Assembly: GCA_049366815.1 (NCBI GenBank)
Contig: JBMNCO010000184.1
Location: 1-64,000, forward strand
Length of the DNA stretch: 64,000 nt
Direction: 5' to 3'
From: CAYNYM01 sp049366815
GTDB taxonomy: Bacteria; Desulfobacterota; DSM-4660; Desulfatiglandales; HGW-15
Made by a program: the position numbers and the translations under genes. The first letter of the stretch is position 1, and each line of letters opens with the position of its first letter. A model generated the notes under the pieces. That model had not been told where the DNA came from. It worked only from the letters and a program-made list of their open reading frames with translations, and made no database searches. Shown piece after piece: positions 45,001 to 53,678 of this stretch.

Positions 45001-46428
45001 CGGGCGGGGTTGAAATCAAACGAACTCCAGGCCGAATTTCTGTTCCAGGAATTGACGGCCAAGCCCTTCGAGGCCAGGGCCGAACTGCCTCTGAGGCTCT
45101 CACTTCATCCCTTGCAGTGGTCACTTCCTCCCGCGGGCAGGCTCGGAGGTCAATTGCTCGGGCAGGTCAATCTGGCGCGGATCGCCTCACTGGCCGGACT
45201 CGATGATCAGGCCCTCGAAGGGGAACTGGACGTGCATCTTGACCTCGAAGGAACGCCCGAAGAGCCCGTGGTAAAGGGGGGCATAGGCCTCGAAAAAGGG
45301 GTTTACGAAAATGTTCGAAGCGGCACCATACTGAAGGACATAGAAATTGCGATCCTGGCCGGAACGCCAAGAGTGACGATTCAGAAGGCCCGGGCCAATG
45401 ATGGTGAGAAGGGAGAGATTTCCGCTGAAGGGTGGCTGGATCTCCTCCCCCACAAGGGATTCCCATTTCAAGTGGACGTCTCCATGGGGCAGGCGTCTCT
45501 GATCAGAAGGGACGACGCGAGGGCAACCGTTGGGGGACGGATGTCCCTTTCAGGTTCCATCGATGAGGCCACGCTCACCGGCCGGATCATGCTCGAAACC
45601 GCCGAATTCCTGATCCCCGAACACCTGCCGCCGGAGATTACGGAGATTGAGGTCCTGGAAATCGATGCGAGACCCGGCGAAACAATCGCAGAAAGGCCTC
45701 CGGCAGAGGAAAAGGGAGTGCAGATCGAGCTCGATGTGACCGTCGAGAGCCCTGGAAGAATCTTCGTTCGGGGCCGTGGGCTGGATTCTGAATGGGAGGG
45801 GACCTTGCACATCCAGGGAGCGGCACGGGAACCGGAAGTGACCGGAATGCTCTCCGTGGTAAGGGGGTATTTCAATTTTTTGGGCAGACGTTTTGACCTC
45901 AAAAGAGGAATCATATCCTTCGATGGATCGATGCCCCCCGCTCCTCGTCTGGATCTCATTGCAGAGGCCTCCGCCAAGGATTTGACTGCCAGGCTGCAAC
46001 TCTCGGGTCCCGTTGAATCCATGAAGATAGACCTGTCGTCAGATCCCATACTGCCGTCTGATGAAATCCTCTCCCGTCTTCTTTTCGGTCGAGATGTTTC
46101 CGCCATTACACCATTCCAGGCCCTTCAACTCGTCCAGGCCGTGAATGTACTCAGGGGTGGGGGTCTCGATTTTATGGGGCGAACCCGCCAATTGCTCGGG
46201 ATCGATCAGTTGGAGATCACCCAACAAGGAGAAGAGTTGGAAGGGGCTACGGTCAAGGCGGGAAAGTACTTGAGCGAAGACGTGTATTTCAAAGTGGAGC
46301 AGGGTGTCGCATCGGGCAGCGGCAAGGTATCGGTGGAATGGGAAATCACGCCCAATATCACCGTGGAAACGGAAGCGGGCGTCAATGCCGAGGGCGGGGC
46401 AGGCGTAAAGTGGAAGTGGGACTATTGA
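42064..46428 (+). CDS. tamB: Translocation and assembly module protein TamB
   Basis: A 1454-residue AsmA/TamB-like protein. One N-terminal anchor (ILIPLACLVLSCLMLMLFGLA) is followed by a very long beta-rich periplasmic part of repeated short strands, and the C-terminal DUF490 domain (VVRGYFNFLGRRFDLKRGIISFDG, LTARLQLSGPVESMKIDLSSDPILPSDEILSRLLFGRD). Such proteins form a hydrophobic groove bridging the envelope for lipid or OMP delivery. The gene starts 60 bases after tamA and ends in a strong hairpin. Confidence 0.92.
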   Translation: MENKKTNRSSLKILIPLACLVLSCLMLMLFGLAQTKTGKRQIVRIMTSTLNKDGERRVKMGRIKGLFPFDMTLDRLGLSDEKGQWMTAEGIRLSWSPMALLGGRIRVLEIHADAVCLSRSPGIDSQRGESPEGLPRFPGFLRRLTVEHFAINRAEIGEGLFGDKAIFRLKGGLSASLPEGGRGETSLSLTRLDRTGEHLLIRAALDHDRLTLDIRLTEATGGFLGGLTGLREGYDFSLQGEGPIDNWEGRLRFNSEKLGRLEARLGMHYAEAPGGTLCGDIHLAEESLPKGLTAWIGSRVSFDLALRLQGTKVLTLERARFEARDLGMDMTGSLDPAKESIEGRFSLVVDDFTPLGRPAGLDLAGKGGLEGSFSGPLNKPEFLLEANLDKVKANTFRAGSIFTQLNLGWLDGPDSGLNGLCLQGNGEFRDLALEGRHPLPETRLSWEAAVDWPVISEIHIRHLKLAGKNLSAEFSGRVDATGPRGALDSRLEIGDLRGFSRFFGLDLPGRAGVEAKIRGDAETRSLFAEVKGGLDFSGKRDFPLAPILGREVAYAGTVRLTETGSLEVEALSLDSLAGSLTGKASLDMSNQALKGGGRLLLPHLVHFTPLLGRSIEGAMEVDISVEGPMKDLALDVEARGRDVVFEDIPLKDLAWRVHAAGLPPSGPTGRFTFGMNPEGRRFQGETAYVLEAGRLRLTSLSLKGPATEVSGKLDVDLERSLLQGDLLGSCTDISELSFLFHEDLEGSVKIQATLADRNGDQRSSLALELADFKSRFGHAADMKIHGEIGGLFNRPQGKVRLHLKGFQREALSLDALTLKVEGDPERFSFDGEATGRSLEPLQLGVTGVYATARTGQTLEFSRFQGRYGDFPLKLSQPLLLDLSPGRFSFHALVFELGSGTLTGAGKFREDDLHLHLVFDELPLKIFEMAGVPGSDGWLTGRVELLGRPEQPEGNLSFQLNGIRFQTPTLEGFPPVTVKGRAGLKSNELQAEFLFQELTAKPFEARAELPLRLSLHPLQWSLPPAGRLGGQLLGQVNLARIASLAGLDDQALEGELDVHLDLEGTPEEPVVKGGIGLEKGVYENVRSGTILKDIEIAILAGTPRVTIQKARANDGEKGEISAEGWLDLLPHKGFPFQVDVSMGQASLIRRDDARATVGGRMSLSGSIDEATLTGRIMLETAEFLIPEHLPPEITEIEVLEIDARPGETIAERPPAEEKGVQIELDVTVESPGRIFVRGRGLDSEWEGTLHIQGAAREPEVTGMLSVVRGYFNFLGRRFDLKRGIISFDGSMPPAPRLDLIAEASAKDLTARLQLSGPVESMKIDLSSDPILPSDEILSRLLFGRDVSAITPFQALQLVQAVNVLRGGGLDFMGRTRQLLGIDQLEITQQGEELEGATVKAGKYLSEDVYFKVEQGVASGSGKVSVEWEITPNITVETEAGVNAEGGAGVKWKWDY

Positions 46429-46456
46429 TATTTTCCATTTGACAATGGAAAATATC
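46427..46456 (+). terminator. Perfect hairpin at the tamB stop codon
   Basis: A 13-base perfect stem (arms 46427-46439 and 46444-46456) with a TGAC loop begins within the tamB stop codon. No U tract follows, so it may be a terminator or an mRNA-end stabiliser. The R2 repeat copy 2 begins 11 bases later. Confidence 0.65.
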
Positions 46457-46466
46457 GTAGCGGAGA

Positions 46467-46599
46467 GCGAGGGCCGGCATTTTCTCGGAGCGGGCGTATT
46501 TTGTCCCTGAATCAGGACAGATGAAGGGCCGAAATTCCGCAGCGACCGGAGCCACGGATGGCGGAGGGAGCGCAGCAAAGAGAACATGCAGGCCCCTGT
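46467..46599 (+). repeat. Dispersed structured repeat R2, copy 2
   Basis: A 133-base copy directly after tamB. The outer arms GCGAGGGCCGGCATTTTCTC and their inverted partner ending GCCCCTGT (46467-46486 and 46580-46599) have diverged more than in the other copies, with several mismatches. The central CGGAGCCACGGATGGCGGAG block is nearly identical to copy 1. Confidence 0.7.
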
Positions 46600-46672
46600 T
46601 TGAAGCGGCAGATTCTATTCTGGAAGAAAAAAGCAAAATCCAGACCGTAGGTGGCCTTGTTCTTCTGGACCG

Positions 46673-49425
46673 TCAGACCTGGTCCTGCGGAGGATCCTCC
46701 GAAGAGGGCTTCTCCTCGGATCCGGGTCCTTGAGGGGTTATCTCAATACCCAGTTTTTCCGCTNNNNNNNNNNNNNNNNNNNNNNNNNNNNNNNNNNNNN
46801 NNNNNNNNNNNNNNNNNNNNNNNNNNNNNNNNNNNNNNNNNNNNNNNNNNNNNNNNNNNNNNNCTTCTCCTCGGATCCGGGTCCTTGAGGGGTTATCTCA
46901 ATACCCAGTTTTTCCGCTTCCTCCGCCGCGGCCTGAACCTTGGCCATGGATTTGGCCGCCTTGCGGGTCGCAGCGCTTGCCTTTTCCTTGGCCTCGAGCG
47001 CGGCCTTCACTATGCTCATGAGCTGCTCGTCGGCCCCCTCCGAAATAGCCGAGGCCATGGCCTCCAACTTCTCCTCTGCCTCTTCTGCGGCCTTGGCGGC
47101 GATCTTCCGGGCCTCCTGTTCCTTTTTCTGAGCGTCATAGAATGTGTCAAGGGCCTTGGCCGTCTCTCCCGCCTTTCCCTCTTCGGGCTCGGCATCCAGT
47201 TCGATGTCCTCGGCGGCCAGGACCATGGCCACAGCCGGGAGGCGGGAAATCAGGTCCTCCAAAGGCCCACCAAAGAAATCCACCACCCTCTTCGCTTTGA
47301 GGCGAAAGGGCAGAAATACGAGAGAAGCATCCGCTGAGTGCTTCACAATGGTCTCCGCACTGATATCCCTGACGGTCTTCGGCTCCGCCGCTATCCGCAC
47401 GTCCTCAAGGGTCTTCTGAAGGGCCTCCGGCGTACCCTCTTCCCCCGGTAGGTCACTGCTCGCAAGGACTCGGATCCTTGCATCCTCCCAGACCGCATTG
47501 CGGGTCAAAAGGTAGGCCAGCAGAAGCATCAGATGGCTGGTGGCATCATCCCACCACCACACATCGATACGTCGCTCCGGGGCCTCCTTTTCTTCCTCCG
47601 GGGCCCATCCGGATTCCCCGGTTTTCAGGATAATAATGTTGAAGCCAAGGCGGAAGGTTGCCCTCAAATTGCGTCCGAGTCTCAGTTCCTTGAGTCCCAG
47701 TATGCCGTTTTGAAATTCGTCAAGCCAGTTCAGGAGAACGGTATTGGCCCGAATCGGACCTATACCGAAGGATTGAAGCAGGGTGGGCATGGCGGCATCG
47801 AAATTGGGCGCCGTGATGACCAGTGGAAAGGCATGTTGATCCAGTTCCTTGATACCGGTCCGAAGTTCCGCCTCCGCCTCTGCCTTGAGTTTCACCATTT
47901 TAGCGCCTTCACCTTCAAGGATTTTTACAGCGGTGGTCAACCCGCTTCCTCCTTCGAGCCATGAAGCAAAGAGGAGAAGTTGCGCGCGCCTGTGGGCATG
48001 GTTGGAAAAGGCAAGCAGTTGAGGGCGCCAATCCCGGGGATGGACTTCCTCCGAGGCGGCGGCGAGCAGATGTTCCCGGATCAACTGGAGATGATAGGAT
48101 CGACGGCTGTCCGCCCATCTGGCAGGACCCGCCGTACGCCTCAGGTACTGGTGAACGGCAAGGAGAAGCGCTACGGCAACCGCACCGGCGGCCAGGTTGA
48201 TCGCCAGGATGACACCAAGGCAGGCCAGCCCTCCCAGAAGGCTCAACCGCCGATCGAACCAACGAAAACGAGGCCGAAAGGACGGGCTCGCAGCACGTGC
48301 TTCATAAAAGGTGGCATAGTTCAGGAGGCCGTATGACACCAGGAAAAACATGGAGACCACCGGCGCGATCAGGTTCAGATTGCCCAGGGCAATGGTCCCA
48401 TAGGCGATCCCTGCGGTGAGCAAAATCCCTCTCCTGGGGTTGTTTGCCGGGCCGTATCCCTTGGCGAAGGGCGCCAGAAAAGGAAAGATCCGGTCCGCGG
48501 CCATGGATTGAAGGATGCGGGGTGCCCCGAGAAGGGAGGCCATGGCGGAGCTGAGGGTTGCAGCGATCACTCCGGCGTCTATCAAAAGACCGAAACGGGC
48601 TACACGCTTCATGGCATGATAGTCATGGATGAGGTCTTCGCTCGGCATGGCACCGGCAAAGACAAGGGCGACACCGAAATAGACCAGGATGGAAACCCCT
48701 ACGGCCAGGAATGTGCCGAGGGGGAGACTCTTCCCAGGCTCCCTGAGGTCCCCCGACATGCTGACTCCTTGTGTAAAACCTGTCACAGCCGGGAAAAAGA
48801 TGGCGAAGAGGACCCAGAAGGGGGATCCGGCCCCTGTAAAGGCCCAGTTCCGAGAAAGGATTGATCTGTCCCATCCGGCCACCCCGCCCATAAAAAAGGA
48901 GAGGAGCGCCAGCACCAGCATGGCCATGACCACATACTGAAACCTTGTGGCCCAGTCCGCCCCCAACCACGCGAAGACGAAAAGGAAGGAAACGGCCAGG
49001 ACGGCAATGAGCTGAGGAAGTCGTGTCACCGTCTCCTGGAACATCGCGGCCAGGGCCTCACCAAAACCGATGCAATAAAAGGCAACGGAGACGGATTGTG
49101 CAAGGAAGAGCACAATGCCGATGGCTCCCCCGAATTCCACACCGAGCGTCCTGGAGATCAGGTAGTAATCCCCGCCCCCTTTCACCTTGATATTTGTGGC
49201 AATGGCGGAAAGGGATATGCTGGTCAAGATGGAAATGGCGTTGGCCAGTGCTATGATGAGCAAGGCTCGAGGCAGGCCCGCGTTCCCCAGGACATACCCC
49301 AGTCTAAGGAAGAGAATGATGCCGAGAATGGTCAGGATACTGGGGGTGAACACGCCGGAAAAGGTGCCGAGTGTGCCCCTCTGCAATGGTGCTTTCCCTT
49401 TTAATTTTTCATTAGTGGTTGCCAT
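46673..49425 (-). CDS. SLC12-type cation-chloride cotransporter-like APC permease (spans assembly gap)
   Basis: An APC-superfamily transporter with about twelve membrane helices. GTFSGVFTPSILTILGIILFLRLGYVLG is the signature of the SLC12 (Na-K-2Cl/KCC) branch, followed by KGGGDYYLISRTLGVEFGGAIG. After about 480 residues comes a long soluble C-terminal part and a charged Ala/Lys/Glu coiled-coil tail. The 100 Ns at 46764-46863 are flanked by the same 55 bases. If these are one locus, the tail reads on to PSSEDPPQDQV and stops at 46673, giving about 865 residues. Substrate unknown; it could carry cations with chloride, or amino acids. Confidence 0.8.
46764..46863. other. Scaffold gap of 100 Ns, probably an unmerged overlap
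   Basis: Bases 46709-46763 and 46864-46918 are identical (they begin CTTCTCCTCGGATCC). Removing the Ns and one copy restores an uninterrupted reading frame for the transporter and a natural stop codon at 46673-46675. So the two contigs probably overlap here and no sequence is missing. Confidence 0.9.
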
Positions 49426-49595
49426 TTCAAAGTCCGCATCCAGAACGTTTCCAAAGAATATTGCAGGGGATCAGGGTCATGCGCCGGACACCTGATGGAA
49501 ACAAATGGAACACAACAAGACGTTGTATTGGAAGACATGACCCTCACGCACACGCATTGTAAGCAAGCTTTCGGCTCCGGTCAACAAGGTCGCCG
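49426..49595. other. Divergent intergenic stretch upstream of the transporter
   Basis: Upstream of the transporter start and before repeat R1 copy C no gene, hairpin or promoter is convincing. The transporter promoter should lie here. Confidence 0.4.
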
Positions 49596-49754
49596 AACCG
49601 GATGCCATCCCTTAATACATAATTTCCGAACGGAGTGGTCCGCCATCGACATTCAGCGCCCGGCCCATTGCCCTGTCTCTGCATAACTTTGACCGATACC
49701 TGATCAAGGACGCCTTTCAGCGCGAATCCGGGAACGCTCATTTCCGGATGGGCA
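49596..49754 (-). repeat. Dispersed intergenic repeat R1, copy C
   Basis: Reverse-oriented copy of the element at 101-293. In its own sense it starts CATCCGGAAATGAGCGTTCCCGGAT-like, continues through GTTATGCAGAGA, and ends in a degraded second hairpin. A 65-codon frame runs through it and resembles the one in copy A (both contain a Met-Gln-Arg-Gln-Gly-type run), but copy B breaks it. It lies between the transporter and the glgC promoter. Confidence 0.7.
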
Positions 49755-49820
49755 CGGCTATGAAAGGCTCAACCTCATCCGGTTCCACCGGAATTTAAAC
49801 CGGACAAAAAATGACTGTTC

Positions 49821-49850
49821 TTGACAGGCCGTCCAGCGTGTCCCTATAAT
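49821..49850 (+). promoter_or_regulatory. Consensus sigma-70 promoter for glgC
   Basis: A perfect TTGACA (49821-49826) and perfect TATAAT (49845-49850) at 18-base spacing. The implied leader to the glgC start is about 170 bases and contains a strong hairpin. This is the best promoter visible in the window. Confidence 0.8.
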
Positions 49851-49900
49851 CATGATATTAACATGTCTTGATGGGGGAAATCAGTGCGCCCGCCAACCGG

Positions 49901-49927
49901 GGCCGAAGGATCAAGCGTCCTTCGGCC
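49901..49927 (+). promoter_or_regulatory. Leader hairpin upstream of glgC
   Basis: GGCCGAAGGA and TCCTTCGGCC pair perfectly over ten bases around a seven-base loop (TCAAGCG), 100 bases before the glgC start. No U tract follows, so it is more likely an mRNA stabiliser or protein site than a terminator. Confidence 0.6.
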
Positions 49928-50026
49928 GAAGAGAGACCATCTCAATCTCAGAAAACAGACCCCTTCCCTCCAGCCGGACAAGATCAGGGCTTATTCTTTA
50001 AGACCCCGGAAGTAAGGTGAAAAGAA

Positions 50027-51304
50027 ATGAAAGACATCCTTGCCTTTGTAATGGCCGGCGGAAGGGGGGAGAGACTCTTGCCCCTCACCCAGGACCGAAG
50101 CAAACCCGCTGTCCCCTTTGGGGGTATCTATCGGCTCATTGATTTCACTCTCAGCAACTGCGTCAATTCTCAGATTTACAAGATCATTGTTTTGCCCCAA
50201 TACAAATCCTTTTCCCTTAATGAGCATCTCGAGGCAGGTTGGAACATCTTCAGTCTGAAGATTGGGCATTTTCTCAAAAAGGTGCCTCCCCAACAGCGGA
50301 TCGGCCTGGACTGGTACCGCGGTACGGCTGATTCGATACGCCAGAACCTGTTTCTGATTGAACGCTACCGACCAAAGCAGATCCTGATCCTTTCAGGGGA
50401 TCATATCTACAAGATGGACTACAGCCTTTTTATCAGATATCACAGAGAAAAAGAGGCCGATGTAACGATTTCTCTCCTGGAGGTCGACAAATCTCTGGCA
50501 AGCGATTTCGGCGTAGCCGAGGTGCATGACGACATGCGGATCTCCGGTTGGCGGGAGAAACCGAAAGAGGACGTCAAGACCATCCCGGGCGATCCGGATC
50601 ATATTCTTGCCTCCATGGGGATCTACCTCTTTGAGACCGATGTACTCATGGAGATGCTCAGGTCTACCGAGGAAGATGATTTCGGCCATGATATCATTCC
50701 CAAGATGCTCCTCAGCCACCGGATCTATGCCTATCCTTACCGCCAGTTCAACTGTATTGAAGATTATATCACCGTGACAACGGAAAACGGGGAACGTGAT
50801 TTTCAGTGGGTCTCGCCCACCCGGGATTCTTCCTATTGGCGGGATGTGGGCACACTGGATGCTTACTGGAATGCCAATATGGATCTGACAGGCGTGGACC
50901 CTTATTTCAATTTGTACGGCACCCGCTGGCCCATCCACACGAGTCAGATCCAGGCCCCTCCGGCAAAATTCGTATTTGCCACTGAGCGCACCGAAGATTT
51001 CCGGGTCGGTAAGGCGTTGGATTCACTGGTCGCCCCGGGCTGCATCGTGAGCGGCGTTGTGCGTGACTCAGTGCTTTCCTATAACGTCGTCGTGAGAAGT
51101 TGGGCCCTTGTTGAGGAATCCGTGATTTCCGACGGTGTGGTCATCGGCCGAAACTGCAGAATAAAGAAGGCCATCATTGACAAGGGGAATGTCATCCCGC
51201 CCGAGACCCAGATCGGGATCAACCCTGAAGAGGACCGAAAACGCTTTACAGTGACGCCCCGGGGCATCGTTGTGGTGCCAAAGGGATTCTTTCGGCGCGG
51301 CTGA
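50027..51304 (+). CDS. glgC: Glucose-1-phosphate adenylyltransferase
   Basis: A 425-residue ADP-glucose pyrophosphorylase. The nucleotide loop is MAGGRGERLLPLTQDRSKPAVPFGGIYRLIDF, followed by LSGDHIYKMDY and the GFGRD-like core, then a left-handed beta-helix C-terminal domain with PSEPLSG-like repeats (VVIGRNCRIKKAIIDKGNVIPPETQIG). It makes ADP-glucose, the substrate for the glgA at 31674-33164, which lies 17 kb away on the opposite strand. A consensus promoter and a strong leader hairpin precede it. The AAGGTGAAAAGAA ribosome site is adequate. Confidence 0.95.
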   Translation: MKDILAFVMAGGRGERLLPLTQDRSKPAVPFGGIYRLIDFTLSNCVNSQIYKIIVLPQYKSFSLNEHLEAGWNIFSLKIGHFLKKVPPQQRIGLDWYRGTADSIRQNLFLIERYRPKQILILSGDHIYKMDYSLFIRYHREKEADVTISLLEVDKSLASDFGVAEVHDDMRISGWREKPKEDVKTIPGDPDHILASMGIYLFETDVLMEMLRSTEEDDFGHDIIPKMLLSHRIYAYPYRQFNCIEDYITVTTENGERDFQWVSPTRDSSYWRDVGTLDAYWNANMDLTGVDPYFNLYGTRWPIHTSQIQAPPAKFVFATERTEDFRVGKALDSLVAPGCIVSGVVRDSVLSYNVVVRSWALVEESVISDGVVIGRNCRIKKAIIDKGNVIPPETQIGINPEEDRKRFTVTPRGIVVVPKGFFRRG

Positions 51305-51319
51305 CCCGCAGAGGCGCCG

Positions 51320-52645
51320 TCAAATGAGGTCCGCAATGACCCTGGCGTGTTTTATCGCCGCCTTTTGATTCTGTATGACAGCATTTCTTGCCCGTGCACC
51401 ACGGGCCTCCAGCTCCTCAGGATGGTTCAAAAACCAGACGGCCCTCTCGGCAAAGTCCTCCGTTGAGGACACCCGGATGCCACCCCCGACTCTTGCGAGA
51501 AGGGCCTCGGCATCAGGGAAATTTTCCATAAAGGGCCCGTAAAAGGCCGCTTTTCCCCAGGCTGCCGGCTCAAGGGGATTCTGCCCCCCCAGGGGGACAA
51601 GGCTGCCCCCGCAAAAGACGATCGTCCCGACACTGTACAGACTGAAGAGTTCCCCGAAGGTGTTCATGATCACCACAGGGGCCCTGCGCTCAACCCGCCG
51701 TTCTATCATATGGCTCCGAAGTTGATAGGCATAGCCCCGACTCTTGAGAAGTGATGCTATAGCAGGGGTACGGTCGATATGTCGGGGGGCAATAAACAAG
51801 AGGGTGTCCGGGAAATGTCGCAAAATTTTGTCGTAGGCATCCAGGACCATGGACTCCTCGTCCCGCCGTGTACTGCCTGCCACAAGCACCCTGCTGCGTG
51901 GGGTGAGGTCCAACTCGGCGCGCATCTCCTCCACAAAGGCCGGATCCGCCTGACCGGCCAGGAGGTCATATTTCGCATTCCCATTGACCATGACTTTAGC
52001 CGGATCCGCCCCCATACGCCTTATGCGTCGGGCATCCTCTTCGCCTATCATACTCAGGGCGTCCACATTTTTCAAAACCCTTTTCCAAAAGGCCCGGAAC
52101 TTTATGTAGGTTCCCGCTGACCTGCGGGATATGCGCCCGTTCAACAGGGCGACCCTGGCACCCATCCTGTGGGCCTCATGAATCCATGCCGGCCAGATCT
52201 CAGTTTCCAGAAATACCATGACATCGGGACGAATCCTGTAAAGGGCTTTGCGAACGCAAAAGACGGCATCAAAGGGGGCATAGACCACAGGGACCCCTTG
52301 AAAGGTCTCCCTGGCAAGCCCCACACCGTGATCCGTTGTGGATGAAACGATGAATGAGGCGTCCGGGGCAAGGGTGCGGATGGCTTTATAAACGGCATGA
52401 GCAACCCTGATCTCCCCCAGAGATACGGCGTGCATCCATATGCGGGGTGAACCTTCAAGTCTCGGAGTGATGCCAGGGGGGATCAAGCCCAGCCGTTCCT
52501 GGAGTCCTTTCCTGTAGCGTCCGCTCAGTCGGGTGTAGAGCCAGAAGGATGGGAATGTCGCCGCAAATAGACCGGAGCCGAGGGCCTTATATACAGTGAG
52601 GGAAAAATCCATGATTTCATCTCTGCCGTTGTTTCCTGTGGTCAT
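51320..52645 (-). CDS. waaA: 3-deoxy-D-manno-octulosonic-acid (Kdo) transferase
   Basis: A 441-residue GT30 glycosyltransferase that adds Kdo to lipid A at the inner membrane, committing LPS core synthesis. Family landmarks: IWMHAVSLGEIRVAHAVYKAIR, SFIVSSTTDHGVGLARETF, YAPFDAVFCVRKALYRIRPDVMVFLETEIWP, and FCGGSLVPLGGQNPLEPAAWGKAAFYGPFMENF. The start lies at 52645 or 52612 (both weakly signalled). It is tail to tail with glgC, 15 bases apart. KdsA and KdsC, which make its Kdo, lie near 60 kb. Confidence 0.93.
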   Translation of the reverse strand: MTTGNNGRDEIMDFSLTVYKALGSGLFAATFPSFWLYTRLSGRYRKGLQERLGLIPPGITPRLEGSPRIWMHAVSLGEIRVAHAVYKAIRTLAPDASFIVSSTTDHGVGLARETFQGVPVVYAPFDAVFCVRKALYRIRPDVMVFLETEIWPAWIHEAHRMGARVALLNGRISRRSAGTYIKFRAFWKRVLKNVDALSMIGEEDARRIRRMGADPAKVMVNGNAKYDLLAGQADPAFVEEMRAELDLTPRSRVLVAGSTRRDEESMVLDAYDKILRHFPDTLLFIAPRHIDRTPAIASLLKSRGYAYQLRSHMIERRVERRAPVVIMNTFGELFSLYSVGTIVFCGGSLVPLGGQNPLEPAAWGKAAFYGPFMENFPDAEALLARVGGGIRVSSTEDFAERAVWFLNHPEELEARGARARNAVIQNQKAAIKHARVIADLI

Positions 52646-52791
52646 GATTTCTACTCTCTGAAAAGTCCTGTGTCAAAAGAAAAACCCCGTTCGCCTTCCT
52701 TTCCTGCAGAGAAGTAGAATCCACAGCAGTTCAGTCGCTTGAAAAAGCGCAGCACTTTGGACCATGGAAGAGACTCACGGATTTGTAACAC
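52646..52791. other. Intergenic stretch upstream of waaA
   Basis: A minus-strand frame of 84 codons (52651-52905) runs through here and through the palindrome, but has no known motif. I treat this as untranslated. Confidence 0.4.
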
Positions 52792-52855
52792 TTTAGCCCT
52801 TTGAAAAATTCGAAAGGAAATCATGATTTCCACACAGTTATTGGAAAGGGCTAAA
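52792..52855. repeat. Concentric inverted repeats between waaA and the IMP cyclohydrolase gene
   Basis: TTTAGCCCTTT (52792-52802) pairs with AAAGGGCTAAA (52845-52855). A perfect 16-base palindrome, GGAAATCATGATTTCC (52816-52831), has the same centre. The unit could form a two-step hairpin or be a symmetric protein site. Confidence 0.75.
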
Positions 52856-53008
52856 TTCATACACCGATTTTTGTCTTTGAAAAGCAGGTCGCTGTCAAAA
52901 TCCATGATCTCGCCTTGACCCTAAAATCGAACTTGAAAAAACATGCATTTGATTATAGTTTGCATCTCATTGAGAAACCAATAGAGACGGAGTTCGGAGG
53001 AGAAAAAA

Positions 53009-53605
53009 ATGAAAAAGATTGAGAGGGCGATCATTAGTGTGACCGACAAGAGCGGTGTGGTTGAATTCGCCCGGTCACTTGAAAAATTCGACGTTGAAAT
53101 TCTATCCACAGGCGGCACGGCCAAAGCCATGCGGGACGGCGGTGTTCAGGTGACCGATATATCCGATTATACTGGTTTTCCTGAAATGCTGGACGGACGC
53201 GTGAAGACCCTTCACCCAAAGGTCCACGGGGGTCTCCTTGGCTTGAGAGACAATCCCGAACATGTGAAGACCATGAAGGAGCATGGAATAAAAAACATAG
53301 ATCTCATTGTCGTCAATCTCTATCAATTCGAAAAGACGGTTGCAAAGGAAGGTGTGACCCTGGAGGAGGCCGTTGAAAACATCGATATCGGGGGCCCGAC
53401 CATGCTTCGATCTTCGGCAAAAAATTACAGAGATGTGACGGTCATTGTCGATCCGGCGGATTACGACCCTGTACTGCGGGAGATGGAATCATCCGACGGC
53501 TGCACTTCCCTTGAAACGAGATTCCGTCTGGCCAAAAAGGTATTCAAGCTCACCCATGAATACGACGGGGCCATAAGCCGCTACCTGGAATCCGTCACCC
53601 TTTAG
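53009..53605 (+). CDS. Stand-alone IMP cyclohydrolase (PurH N-terminal domain only)
   Basis: A 198-residue protein equal to the MGS-like IMP cyclohydrolase domain of PurH, which closes FAICAR to IMP, the last step of purine synthesis. Landmarks: RAIISVTDKSGVVEFARSL, ISTGGTAK, TGFPEMLDGRVKTLHPKVHGGLL, NIDIGGPTMLRSSAKN. The frame ends just after the domain and the AICAR transformylase domain is absent, so it must be encoded elsewhere. Such splits occur in some deltaproteobacteria and archaea. GGAGG precedes the ATG. Confidence 0.9.
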   Translation: MKKIERAIISVTDKSGVVEFARSLEKFDVEILSTGGTAKAMRDGGVQVTDISDYTGFPEMLDGRVKTLHPKVHGGLLGLRDNPEHVKTMKEHGIKNIDLIVVNLYQFEKTVAKEGVTLEEAVENIDIGGPTMLRSSAKNYRDVTVIVDPADYDPVLREMESSDGCTSLETRFRLAKKVFKLTHEYDGAISRYLESVTL

Positions 53606-53678
53606 AGGGCATCAGATCAGGCCGTCGGCGACAGAAAAAGGCATCGTTCTATTGAGGTTCCCTCTCATGCAGCGTAAA
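53606..53678. other. Short spacer before R2 copy 3
   Basis: Some 70 bases after the purH-like stop with no feature recognised. Confidence 0.3.

Noticed and set aside
46651..47337. Plus-strand frame through the N gap
   Set aside because: It is antisense to the transporter and exists only because the Ns are unread.
52651..52905. 84-codon minus-strand frame over the concentric palindrome
   Set aside because: No motif, and its middle is the inverted repeat.
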